A stretch of DNA of 7,854 nt from JAAFHS01 sp031396505 (GCA_031396505.1 JANNKX010000002.1:1-7854); one strand, 5' to 3'. Positions 1-5,383 are shown, counted from the stretch's first letter. The notes: a model not told the origin generated them from the letters alone. Numbers and translations: made by a program.

Positions 1-73
1 TCATGCCGGGCAGGCCGCACCCACCTTCAATACACCTAGCCATCCCCCGCCGTTTCCACTATGCCCCACAACC
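1..73. other. Region upstream of era with no supported gene
   Basis: No coding region can be supported here. In frame 1 a TAG at 37-39 could be the end of an upstream plus-strand gene, but only 12 residues are visible and they are not recognisable. RNase III (rnc) often lies upstream of era in related bacteria, but nothing here confirms it. The era reading frame is open back to the edge but lacks a better start than 74. Confidence 0.4.
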
Positions 74-1003
74 ATGCATGATACCGACACCACCCACCCC
101 ACCCGCGCCGGATTCGTCGCCCACATCGGCGAGCCAAATGCCGGCAAATCCACCCTCTTGAACAAGATGGTCGGCGCGAAAGTCTCCATCGTCACCCACA
201 AGGTGCAAACCACCCGCGCTCGCATCCGTGGCATCGCCATGGCAGGTCAGGCCCAGATCGTCTTTGTCGATACCCCCGGCCTCTTCCGCCCGCGCCGCCG
301 CCTTGACCGTGCCATGGTCAAGGCTGCATGGGGCGGGGCCGCCGATGCCGATGTCATCGTCCTGCTGATCGAGGCGCATCGCGGCCTGACATCGGGCGTG
401 CAGGCCATCATCGACCGGATGCGCGACCAGATCCCCCAAGGCCAGCCCGTCGCATTGGCCATCAACAAGATCGACCGTGTCAAATCCGAATCCCTGCTCG
501 CCCTTGCGCAGGCCATGAACGACGCCTTCCCCTTTCGTGAAACCTTCATGATTTCCGCCGAAAAGGGCTACGGCGTTGAAAAGCTGCGCGATTGGCTGGC
601 GGGCCAGTTGCCCCTCGGCCCATGGTTCTACCCCGAGGATCAGATCGCCGATCTGCCCATGCGCATGATCGCGGCGGAAATGACCCGCGAAAAGCTGACC
701 CTGCGCCTGCATGAAGAACTGCCCTACCAACTGACGGTGGAAACCGAAAATTGGGAGGATAAGCCCGATGGCACCACCCGGATTGATCAGTTGATCTACG
801 TCGCCCGCGATGGTCACAAGGGTATTGTCCTTGGCAACGGTGGCGAAACCATCAAGGTCATCGGCCAAGCCGCCCGTGCCGAAATATCCGAATTTCTGGG
901 CCGCACCGTGCATCTGTTCCTGCAAGTGAAGGTCCGCCCGAACTGGCTGGAAGAGGCGGAGCGGTATTCCGAAATGGGTCTGAACTTCAAAGACGGCGAT
1001 TGA
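74..1003 (+). CDS. era: GTPase Era
   Basis: Era is an essential GTPase that binds the 3' end of 16S rRNA and helps mature the 30S subunit, cycling between cytoplasm and inner membrane. The 309-aa product has the full family layout. The G domain shows G1 GEPNAGKST (19-27), the G2 threonines in QTTRAR (45-50), G3 DTPG (66-69), G4 NKID (131-134) and G5 SAEKG (161-165). The C-terminal type II KH domain carries the loop VLGNGGETIKVIG (252-264). In G1, Glu and Ala replace the Arg and Val of the common GRPNVGKST; the P-loop Lys and Ser/Thr are intact, so activity is expected. The ATG at 74 places the G1 loop at the usual distance from the N-terminus. No clear Shine-Dalgarno is seen, which fits translation coupled to an upstream gene outside the window. 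A DUF1491 gene follows after 4 nt. Confidence 0.97.
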   Translation: MHDTDTTHPTRAGFVAHIGEPNAGKSTLLNKMVGAKVSIVTHKVQTTRARIRGIAMAGQAQIVFVDTPGLFRPRRRLDRAMVKAAWGGAADADVIVLLIEAHRGLTSGVQAIIDRMRDQIPQGQPVALAINKIDRVKSESLLALAQAMNDAFPFRETFMISAEKGYGVEKLRDWLAGQLPLGPWFYPEDQIADLPMRMIAAEMTREKLTLRLHEELPYQLTVETENWEDKPDGTTRIDQLIYVARDGHKGIVLGNGGETIKVIGQAARAEISEFLGRTVHLFLQVKVRPNWLEEAERYSEMGLNFKDGD

Positions 1004-1007
1004 TCCG

Positions 1008-1343
1008 ATGCCCCCCCGCCTGACAGCCGGGGTTTGGGTTTCTGCCTACCTCACACGCCTGCGGCTTGCCAATATTCCCGCCTACATCACCGCGCGCGGC
1101 GATGACACGGCGGGTGCTGTGATCGTCAAGGTGGCCACGCTCGATGGGCAGGCACTGGCGTTTCAGCGCAGCTTTGATCTGATGTCAGACACGCGCGTCT
1201 GGGTCACCCTTGCCGCAGGGCCTGAGGTCGATGTTGATGCCACCCTCGCCCGTCAACGCGCCCGTGACCCCGACCTGTGGCTGATCGAACTCGAAGACCG
1301 CGCCGGGCGCACCTTGCTGGATCAGGATGGTCTGGCCGACTGA
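1008..1343 (+). CDS. DUF1491 family protein
   Basis: This small 111-aa soluble protein matches the DUF1491 family, found mainly in alphaproteobacteria and without a known biochemical role. It has no signal peptide or membrane segment. Recognisable parts are the N-terminal WVSAYLTRLRLANIPAYI stretch (residues about 10-27), the AVIVKV strand, and the near-C-terminal DLWLIELEDRAGRTLLD. It starts with ATG only 4 nt after the era stop, with at best a weak Shine-Dalgarno, so co-transcription and translational coupling with era are likely. The position suggests a link to ribosome or RNA metabolism, but that is inference from context alone. The family call comes from remembered sequence style and was not checked by a search. 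Confidence 0.85.
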   Translation: MPPRLTAGVWVSAYLTRLRLANIPAYITARGDDTAGAVIVKVATLDGQALAFQRSFDLMSDTRVWVTLAAGPEVDVDATLARQRARDPDLWLIELEDRAGRTLLDQDGLAD

Positions 1344-1365
1344 ATACCGCCGCCATCACCGGGTA

Positions 1366-1408
1366 CCTCCCCTGCCCCCCCGTGGGGAGGGGCCGGGGGT
1401 GGGGGGCA
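1366..1408. repeat. REP-like GC-rich palindromic element
   Basis: A very GC-rich, strand-asymmetric stretch lies between the DUF1491 stop and the next gene. It holds the inverted repeat CCTCCCC (1366-1372) / GGGGAGG (1384-1390), with further C-runs before and G-runs after (up to 1406) that can pair in alternative ways. Read through in one frame it gives the low-complexity peptide PPLPPRGEGPGVGG, a form common where intergenic C-run/G-run repeats of proteobacteria are mistranslated. No T-run follows, so it is not a classic intrinsic terminator, although the hairpin could slow polymerase or protect the era-DUF1491 mRNA 3' end. Only one copy is present in the window. Confidence 0.55.
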
Positions 1409-1434
1409 CCACAAACACCCCCGCGTTAAATCCA

Positions 1435-1443
1435 TGCTACACT
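1435..1443 (+). promoter_or_regulatory. Possible extended -10 promoter of the iron permease gene
   Basis: TGCTACACT contains a TG-N extended -10 motif followed by TACACT, a 4/6 match to TATAAT, 30 nt before the ATG at 1474. No convincing -35 lies at normal spacing, so this is a weak candidate. Confidence 0.25.
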
Positions 1444-1473
1444 CCCGGCCCGTTCCCTCACCAAAGGTGCCCC

Positions 1474-1887
1474 ATGCCCGCCACATCCGTTTACGCCACC
1501 GCCTCCAAAACCATCGCGCGCCTTGCCGGGCGGCCCATCACCTTTGCCCTTGCTGTCGGCATCATCGCGGCATGGATCGTCACAGGCCCGCTGTTTGCAT
1601 TCAGCGACACATGGCAACTCGTGATCAACACCGGCACTACGATCATCACCTTTCTGATGGTGTTCCTGATCCAGAACACCCAGAACCGCGATACCCAAGC
1701 CATTCAGGTCAAACTGGACGAGCTGATCCGCGTCACCAAAGGCGCGCATAACGCCCTTCTGGATCTTGAGGAGTTGGGCGAGGCCGAACTCGACATGTTT
1801 CGCGCCAAATACGAACGTCTGGCCGAACAGGCCCGCGCGCAGCTGGCCACAGGCGGGGTCGATACCGATGTGCCAGAGGCAGGTTGA
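1474..1887 (+). CDS. Low-affinity iron permease family membrane protein
   Basis: The 137-aa product resembles the bacterial members of the low-affinity iron permease family (Pfam PF04120, named after yeast Fet4). Transport has not been shown for most bacterial members, so the substrate is uncertain. Two membrane segments are visible, about 22-43 and 48-66, joined by a short loop. The second belongs to the characteristic block from DTWQLVINTGTT to QNTQNRD (45-73), which is strongly conserved in these small proteins. The C-terminal half is a charged helix, probably cytoplasmic. The ATG at 1474 is chosen over an in-frame start at 1327, because the extra residues would read through the REP-like repeat and because AAAGG (1463-1467) lies 6 nt upstream as a good Shine-Dalgarno. 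The gene looks monocistronic and converges with purK. Confidence 0.85.
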   Translation: MPATSVYATASKTIARLAGRPITFALAVGIIAAWIVTGPLFAFSDTWQLVINTGTTIITFLMVFLIQNTQNRDTQAIQVKLDELIRVTKGAHNALLDLEELGEAELDMFRAKYERLAEQARAQLATGGVDTDVPEAG

Positions 1888-1923
1888 ACATGCCAAAACC
1901 GCGTTTCGTCGGATGGGTAAACC

Positions 1924-1938
1924 TTAACAAAATCTTAA
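1924..1938. promoter_or_regulatory. CtrA-box-like motif TTAA-N7-TTAA
   Basis: TTAA at 1924-1927 and TTAA at 1935-1938 are separated by exactly 7 nt, matching the full-site pattern of the alphaproteobacterial cell-cycle regulator CtrA. A third CTTAAA occurs at 1958-1963. The stretch is AT-rich within a GC-rich window, so chance occurrence is more likely than elsewhere. It lies between two convergent genes, where no target promoter is evident. Confidence 0.3.
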
Positions 1939-1990
1939 ACTTGCCCCGTTTGAAAAACTTAAACATATGATTTATTTGCATAAAGTCAGA

Positions 1991-2008
1991 AATTGACAGC
2001 CGTCAATT
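1991..2008. terminator. Hairpin at the purK 3' end, possible terminator
   Basis: A perfect 7-bp inverted repeat, AATTGAC / GTCAATT with loop AGCC, overlaps the purK stop codon (2003-2005) and lies in the convergent gap between the iron permease gene and purK. On the minus strand it is followed by a mixed T-rich stretch rather than a clean T-run, so an intrinsic terminator is possible but weak. The rest of the 1888-2002 gap is AT-rich and holds no supportable gene. Confidence 0.35.
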
Positions 2009-3070
2009 CACACCCGTTTTCACCCGGTTCACATGCCCCATCTTGCGCCCTGGCCTTGCCTCGGCCTTGCCATACAGATGGATCGCCGCATTCCGCTCGC
2101 GGCTCAGGGCAGGCAGGCGCAACACATCATCCCCGATCAGGTTTTCCATCACCACATCGCAGTGCCGTGATCCATCCCCGAGCGGCCAGCCCGCGACCGC
2201 GCGGATATGCTGTTCAAACTGGTCCACCGCACAGCCGTTCTGCGTCCAGTGCCCCGAATTATGCACGCGCGGCGCGATCTCGTTCACGATCAACCCACCC
2301 GGCGTCACGAACAACTCCACCCCCATCACCCCCACATACTCCAGCGCGTTCAGGATGCGCGCCGCAATCAGCACCGCGTCCGTGCGCTGGCCGGGCGACA
2401 GCCGTGCAGGCACCGTCGTCGTATGCAGAATCCCGCCCCGATGCACATTCTCGCCCGGATCATAGCAGGCCACGCTGCCATCCTGCCCGCGTGCCGCGAT
2501 CACCGAAACCTCATGGCTGAAATCCACGAAACCCTCCAGCACCGCGGGCGCGCCCTGCATGGCCTGCCATGCAACGGGCGCATCACCGGGTGACATGATC
2601 CGCACCTGCCCCTTGCCATCATAGCCCAGCCGCGCGGTTTTCAGGATGGCGGGCGTGCCGATCCGTGCAATCGCGTCTGTCAGATCATCAAGGCTGCCCA
2701 CTGCGGCATAGGGCGCTGTCTGCAAGCCCAACCCGTTCAGAAAATCCTTCTCAGCCATCCGCTCCTGACCGGTGGCCAGCGCGCGGCGGTTCGGGTGAAT
2801 GGGCCGGATCGCCTCCAGCGCGTCCAGCGCGGACATCGGGATATTCTCGAATTCATAGGTTATCACATCGACCGACGCCGCAAAGGCCGCGAGGGCCGCA
2901 AGATCATCATATCCCGCCGTTGTGATCCGGTCCGCCACCTGCCCCGCAGGTGCCCCCGGATCGGGGTCGAACACATGCGCCCGCAACCCCAGCCGCGATG
3001 CCGCCACCGCCAGCATCCGCCCCAACTGCCCGCCGCCCAGAATCCCGATCGTGGCCCCAGCCTCAAGCAT
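2003..3070 (-). CDS. purK: N5-carboxyaminoimidazole ribonucleotide synthase (PurK)
   Basis: PurK uses ATP and bicarbonate to convert 5-aminoimidazole ribonucleotide (AIR) to N5-CAIR in de novo purine synthesis, in the cytoplasm. The 355-aa protein is an ATP-grasp enzyme of normal length. It has an N-terminal nucleotide-binding loop GILGGGQLGRM (9-19), the segment YEFENIP (72-78), an ATP-grasp lysine region KTARLGYDGKGQ (144-155), the Mg/ATP-binding NEIAPRVHNSGHWT (263-276), and a C-terminal block YGK-EARPGRKMGHVN (333-348). A longer in-frame start at 3142 exists but would add an Arg-rich tail read from purE sequence. The ATG at 3070 gives the family-typical N-terminus and overlaps the purE stop by 8 nt, indicating translational coupling. 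The substrate handed to PurE is made here, so the pair acts in sequence. Confidence 0.96.
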   Translation of the reverse strand: MLEAGATIGILGGGQLGRMLAVAASRLGLRAHVFDPDPGAPAGQVADRITTAGYDDLAALAAFAASVDVITYEFENIPMSALDALEAIRPIHPNRRALATGQERMAEKDFLNGLGLQTAPYAAVGSLDDLTDAIARIGTPAILKTARLGYDGKGQVRIMSPGDAPVAWQAMQGAPAVLEGFVDFSHEVSVIAARGQDGSVACYDPGENVHRGGILHTTTVPARLSPGQRTDAVLIAARILNALEYVGVMGVELFVTPGGLIVNEIAPRVHNSGHWTQNGCAVDQFEQHIRAVAGWPLGDGSRHCDVVMENLIGDDVLRLPALSRERNAAIHLYGKAEARPGRKMGHVNRVKTGVN

Positions 3071-3539
3071 CTGACGGCTCCTCCGGGATCGACGCGGAAA
3101 GGGCTTCACGCCACGCCTCCAGCCGCGCCGCCAGCGCCGCATCCTGCAACGCCAGTATTCCCGCCGCCATCAGACCCGCATTCGCCGCCCCGCCAATCGC
3201 CATCGTCGCCACCGGATAACCCTTCGGCATCTGCAGAATGGAATACAGACTATCCACCCCCGCCAGCGCCTTTGTCTGCACCGGCACGCCGATCACCGGC
3301 AGCCGCGTTTTCGATGCCATCATCCCCGGCAGATGCGCAGCCCCACCCGCACCTGCGATAATCACCCGCAGCCCGCGTGATACAGCCGTTTTGCCATAGT
3401 CCCACAGCCGGTCCGGCGTGCGATGCGCAGAAACGATCTTCGTCTCGTAGGCCACGCCAAGCTCATCCAACATGGCCGCCGCGTCTTTCATCGTCGGCCA
3501 GTCTGACTGGCTGCCCATGATGATCCCGACCTGCGCCAT
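3063..3539 (-). CDS. purE: N5-carboxyaminoimidazole ribonucleotide mutase (class I PurE)
   Basis: Class I PurE rearranges N5-CAIR to 4-carboxy-AIR, the step after PurK in purine synthesis; the family forms cytoplasmic octamers. The 158-aa product shows the signature elements: phosphate/ribose-binding GSQSDW (9-14), catalytic SAHRTP with the active-site His (37-42), and AGAGGAAHLPGM (62-73). It also has the family's PVQTKALAGVDSLYSI-type loop (86-101). The presence of purK next door agrees with class I chemistry rather than the class II (AIR carboxylase) type. The start ATG at 3539 has a strong G-rich Shine-Dalgarno just upstream (GGGGGCGG on the minus strand). The stop overlaps the purK start, so the two form a bicistronic unit. 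Confidence 0.97.
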   Translation of the reverse strand: MAQVGIIMGSQSDWPTMKDAAAMLDELGVAYETKIVSAHRTPDRLWDYGKTAVSRGLRVIIAGAGGAAHLPGMMASKTRLPVIGVPVQTKALAGVDSLYSILQMPKGYPVATMAIGGAANAGLMAAGILALQDAALAARLEAWREALSASIPEEPSDA

Positions 3540-3565
3540 ATCCGCCCCCGTTTCAACGAAGTGGC

Positions 3566-3593
3566 ACTATAGCCATGGGTTCGATGAGTGCAA
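3566..3593 (-). promoter_or_regulatory. Candidate sigma-70 promoter for purEK
   Basis: On the minus strand, TTGCAC (3593-3588) and TATAGT (3571-3566, 5/6 match to TATAAT) are separated by 16 nt. Transcription would start near 3559, about 20 nt before the purE ATG. The -35 match is only the TTG core. The site sits immediately downstream of the GNAT stop, so purEK could be transcribed on its own as well as by read-through. No PurR-like operator was recognised. Confidence 0.45.
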
Positions 3594-3599
3594 TTCGCA

Positions 3600-4157
3600 T
3601 CACGCGCGCGCCGCAGCGAAGTATTCGTCGGCCAGAACACCCATCATGATGTCATCGTGCCATTCATCGCCAATCCTTGCCGATTGTCGTTCAACCCCCT
3701 CATGGCGGAACCCGCAGGCGGCGTAACACCGAATGGCCCGCACATTCATCGCCAGGACACGCAGCCCAACCCGGTGCAGACCAAGTCCGTGAAACGCATA
3801 ATCCAACACCGCTTTGACGACCCGTCGCCCGATACCCCGGCCAAGGATGGTTGCATCCTCCAGCCCAATCGCAAGCTGGGCACGCTTATCGCCATGATCG
3901 AAATGATGCAGCCGAACGGCCCCGATCAAACGACCCTCGTATTCAACGATCCACGCGCATTCGGCGTCCGCTACTTTTTCGACCCAAACCTTCGCAGCCG
4001 CCCGCGTCCATGGCGGCACAGACTGCGGATCAACACCGTACATGCGCAAAATTGCGGGGTCACGGCCAAGTGCAAAACGTGCCTCCGCATCGCCCCTTTG
4101 TGGCAGTCGCAATCTGAGGTCAGGGAATGTGATCGGGATCGGGATCGGGCTGATCAC
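3600..4157 (-). CDS. GNAT family N-acetyltransferase (RimJ/RimL-like)
   Basis: This 185-aa soluble protein has the GCN5-related acetyltransferase fold, which moves an acetyl group from acetyl-CoA to an amine. Motif A, the pyrophosphate-binding loop, is LGRGIGRRVV (105-114), preceded by the beta strand RAQLAIGLE (92-100). Motif B is NVRAIRCYAACGF (138-150), and the C-terminus WHDDIMMGVLADEYF is typical of RimJ/RimL-like members. The substrate cannot be read from sequence; it may be a protein N-terminus or a small molecule. The start is a GTG at 4157, 5 nt after the ydcH-like stop, with no good Shine-Dalgarno, so coupling to that gene is likely. The first codons contain three tandem GATCGG units (read as IP repeats), and a TTG at codon 16 is an alternative start. 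A purEK promoter candidate follows its stop. Confidence 0.85.
   Translation of the reverse strand: MISPIPIPITFPDLRLRLPQRGDAEARFALGRDPAILRMYGVDPQSVPPWTRAAAKVWVEKVADAECAWIVEYEGRLIGAVRLHHFDHGDKRAQLAIGLEDATILGRGIGRRVVKAVLDYAFHGLGLHRVGLRVLAMNVRAIRCYAACGFRHEGVERQSARIGDEWHDDIMMGVLADEYFAAARA
4131..4148. repeat. Three tandem copies of GATCGG
   Basis: Three perfect head-to-tail hexamers lie in the first codons of the acetyltransferase gene and encode alternating Ile-Pro on the minus strand. The unit length is a multiple of three, so copy-number changes would keep the frame. Confidence 0.8.
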
Positions 4158-4162
4158 GACGA

Positions 4163-4381
4163 TCAGGCGATGATATTCGGGATCAACTGATCTTCGATCC
4201 GCGTGATCTGATCCTTCAACGCCAGCTTTTGCTTTTTCAATCGCCGCAGCGTCAACTGATCCGGTCGTCCCGTCGCCTCCAGCGCATGCACCGCCTCATC
4301 CAGATCGCGATGCTCGCGCCGCAGCACTTCCAGCCGGATGCGCAGCATTTCTTCGAAATTCAGTTCTGATGGCGCGTTCAT
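4163..4381 (-). CDS. YdcH-like DUF465 family protein
   Basis: This 72-aa, highly charged, helical protein matches the DUF465 (YdcH) family, small alpha-helical hairpin proteins of unknown function. The N-terminal half SELNFEEMLRIRLEVLRREHRDLDEAVHAL and the C-terminal half RRLKKQKLALKDQITRIEDQL look like two antiparallel coiled-coil helices around a Gly-Arg-Pro turn. The ATG at 4381 is preferred because GGAA lies 9 nt upstream as a Shine-Dalgarno and the length suits the family. Alternatives are ATG at 4390, which has no room for a ribosome site, and a TTG at 4462, which would add an unlike N-terminal extension. It is the first gene of a minus-strand series leading through the acetyltransferase toward purE-purK, and is divergent from hsp20. 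Confidence 0.85.
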   Translation of the reverse strand: MNAPSELNFEEMLRIRLEVLRREHRDLDEAVHALEATGRPDQLTLRRLKKQKLALKDQITRIEDQLIPNIIA

Positions 4382-4477
4382 AAAGGGCATTTCCGGCCGA
4401 GTCGGGTGGGTGTTGTCAAAAACATATCGTGTTTCGTCCTCCAGATGTGAAGGATTCTGCAACGCTTCTTACTGGGG

Positions 4478-4507
4478 TTGCAGGGCAGGCCACCGCACCC
4501 CATATTT
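4478..4507 (+). promoter_or_regulatory. Sigma-32 (RpoH)-like promoter of hsp20
   Basis: A heat-shock type -10, CCCCATATTT (4498-4507), closely matches the RpoH -10 pattern CCCCATNT. A weaker -35, TTGCAG (4478-4483), lies 14 nt upstream. The predicted start is about 4514, giving a leader of roughly 58 nt before the hsp20 ATG. The role of the downstream gene supports the call. Confidence 0.6.
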
Positions 4508-4513
4508 GCCAGG

Positions 4514-4571
4514 CTGCATTGCCGCGATCGGGATGCCGCAAACCATTGTCGCTTATGCAAGGGCAAGACGC
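4514..4571 (+). promoter_or_regulatory. hsp20 leader with ROSE-like RNA thermometer
   Basis: Two short hairpins occupy nearly the whole predicted leader. Hairpin I pairs GCATT-CC (4516-4523, G4521 bulged) with GGGATGC (4530-4536) around a 6-nt loop. Hairpin II pairs TTGTC-CTT (4546-4554, G4551 bulged) with AAGGGCAA (4559-4566) around the loop ATGC. Hairpin II includes one G-U pair and hides the Shine-Dalgarno AAGGG, 8 nt before the ATG. The anti-Shine-Dalgarno strand contains UCGCU, matching the U(U/C)GCU motif of ROSE elements, with the G placed as the bulge. ROSE elements control small heat-shock genes in alphaproteobacteria by melting on warming. The folding was done by eye. Confidence 0.5.
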
Positions 4572-4997
4572 ATGACAAAACTTACGTTCGGGGCACATCC
4601 CTTCCTTTTGGGGTTCGAACAGTTGGAACGCTTGGTGGAACGCACCGCCAAAACCGCATCCGAAGGCTACCCCCCCTTCAACATCGAAGCGACGAGCGAG
4701 CATACCTATCGCATCACCCTTGCCGTGGCAGGGTTTGGCGAACAGGATATGGCCATCACCGTTGAGGACCGCCAGCTTGTCGTCCGTGGTCGGCAGGCCG
4801 ATGACAACGAGGGCCGCGTTTTTCTGCATCGCGGTATTGCCGCCCGCGCATTCCAGCGCAGTTTCGTGCTTGCAGATGGGGTCGAGGTGGCCGGTGCAAA
4901 TATGGAAAATGGCCTGCTGCACATCGACCTCAGGCGGCAGTTGCCGGAAACGGTGGTGCAGACGATTGCGATCCGGTCATCCAAGGGAAAGGGTTAA
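4572..4997 (+). CDS. Hsp20 family small heat-shock protein
   Basis: This is an ATP-independent holdase chaperone that binds unfolding proteins in the cytoplasm, resembling IbpA-type Hsp20. The 141-aa protein has a short N-terminal arm rich in hydrophobics (LTFGAHPFLLGFEQLERLVER, 4-24). An alpha-crystallin domain follows at about 34-121, starting YPPFNIE and ending with the conserved ANMENGLLHIDLRR (109-122). The C-terminal tail carries the I-X-I anchor IAI (132-134) used in oligomer assembly. The frame stays open upstream to 4338, but the ATG at 4572 is chosen because AAGGG lies 8 nt before it and the family N-terminus begins here. A DUF1150 gene follows after 3 nt, so the two are co-transcribed. 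Regulation is likely by heat, through the sigma-32-like promoter and the thermometer-like leader. Confidence 0.95.
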   Translation: MTKLTFGAHPFLLGFEQLERLVERTAKTASEGYPPFNIEATSEHTYRITLAVAGFGEQDMAITVEDRQLVVRGRQADDNEGRVFLHRGIAARAFQRSFVLADGVEVAGANMENGLLHIDLRRQLPETVVQTIAIRSSKGKG

Positions 4998-5000
4998 GTC

Positions 5001-5228
5001 ATGAACGCCAAGTACAATCCGATTTCCGACGGGACATCGAACATTGTCTATATCCGTGCTGTTGCGGTCGCAGACCTGCCTGACGATGTTCAGGAACAGG
5101 TGCAGGGGATCGAATTTCTGTACGGCGTGCATCGCAACAACGGCGAGCGTCTTGCGCTGGTCACCGACCGCAAGATGGCTTTCGCACTGGCACAGCAAAA
5201 CGATATGGTCCCCGTCAACGTCCATTGA
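5001..5228 (+). CDS. DUF1150 family protein
   Basis: This 75-aa acidic soluble protein matches DUF1150, a small alphaproteobacterial family of unknown function. Visible features are the opening SDGTSNIVYIRAVAVADLP, the central GIEFLYGVHRNNGERLALVTDRKMAF, and the conserved-looking C-terminal PVNVH. No membrane segment or signal peptide is present. The ATG at 5001 is 3 nt after the hsp20 stop, and its purine-rich ribosome site (AAGGGAAAGGG) lies inside the last hsp20 codons. The gene therefore belongs to the same heat-inducible transcript. The pairing suggests a stress or chaperone accessory role, which is inference from context only. Confidence 0.88.
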   Translation: MNAKYNPISDGTSNIVYIRAVAVADLPDDVQEQVQGIEFLYGVHRNNGERLALVTDRKMAFALAQQNDMVPVNVH

Positions 5229-5271
5229 TCCCGCGCAGGCCTGCAGATTGCGCAGCACCCGAAGAACAAAA

Positions 5272-5297
5272 TGCTTGCCAATCCAGATTGGCATGCA
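5272..5297. promoter_or_regulatory. Operator-like palindrome upstream of the GT61 gene
   Basis: The arms TGCCAATC (5276-5283) and GATTGGCA (5286-5293) form a perfect 8-bp inverted repeat with a 2-nt centre. After one T-T mismatch, TGC and GCA add three more pairs on each side. The tight centre and 26-bp size look more like a dimeric repressor site than a terminator, and no T-run follows. It lies about 87 nt before the glycosyltransferase start, in the 155-nt gap 5229-5383. The same gap also holds a 5-bp stem (5317-5321 with 5329-5333) and the palindrome GCAGGCCTGC (5235-5244). No gene is supported in the gap. Confidence 0.4.
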
Positions 5298-5338
5298 GAT
5301 CATCACAGCCAACCGACCGTTCAGATGAAACGGGTTGT

Positions 5339-5367
5339 TTGACGCCGCAAGGCCGGGTCGAACAAAT
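5339..5367 (+). promoter_or_regulatory. Weak candidate promoter of the GT61 gene
   Basis: TTGACG (5339-5344) is a good -35 match, but the hexamer 17 nt later, ACAAAT (5362-5367), matches only 3/6. Transcription would start almost at the ribosome site AAAAGGGG (5371-5378). Listed as a weak possibility. Confidence 0.2.
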
Positions 5368-5383
5368 ACAAAAAGGGGCAGTG

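Noticed and set aside
130..154. Non-standard Era G1 loop (GEPNAGKST)
   Set aside because: The nucleotide-contacting Gly, Lys and Ser/Thr are intact, and I regard the Glu/Ala variant as ordinary for this group.
59..925. 288-codon open frame on the minus strand
   Set aside because: It lies fully antisense to era, whose product has every expected motif. The frame is open because of GC-rich codon bias.
1733..1981. Small minus-strand frame starting in the AT-rich gap
   Set aside because: The Lys/Phe-rich start only reflects local AT content. The rest is antisense to the iron permease gene, with no domain seen.
4414..4419. Perfect minus-strand TTGACA as -35 of the ydcH-like gene
   Set aside because: No -10-like sequence lies 16-18 nt downstream, and the start point would fall inside or past the ribosome site.
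4163..4462. Longer YdcH-like protein from a TTG start at 4462
   Set aside because: The extra 27 residues are unlike the DUF465 family, and the ATG at 4381 has a better-spaced ribosome site.
5233..5253. GCGCA/TGCGC hairpin as terminator of hsp20-DUF1150
   Set aside because: The stem is 5 bp with an 11-nt loop and no T-run. Termination here cannot be claimed.
5225..5383. 53-residue N-terminal extension of the glycosyltransferase
   Set aside because: It overlaps the DUF1150 stop, crosses the palindrome and has no ribosome site; ATG 5384 follows AAAAGGGG.
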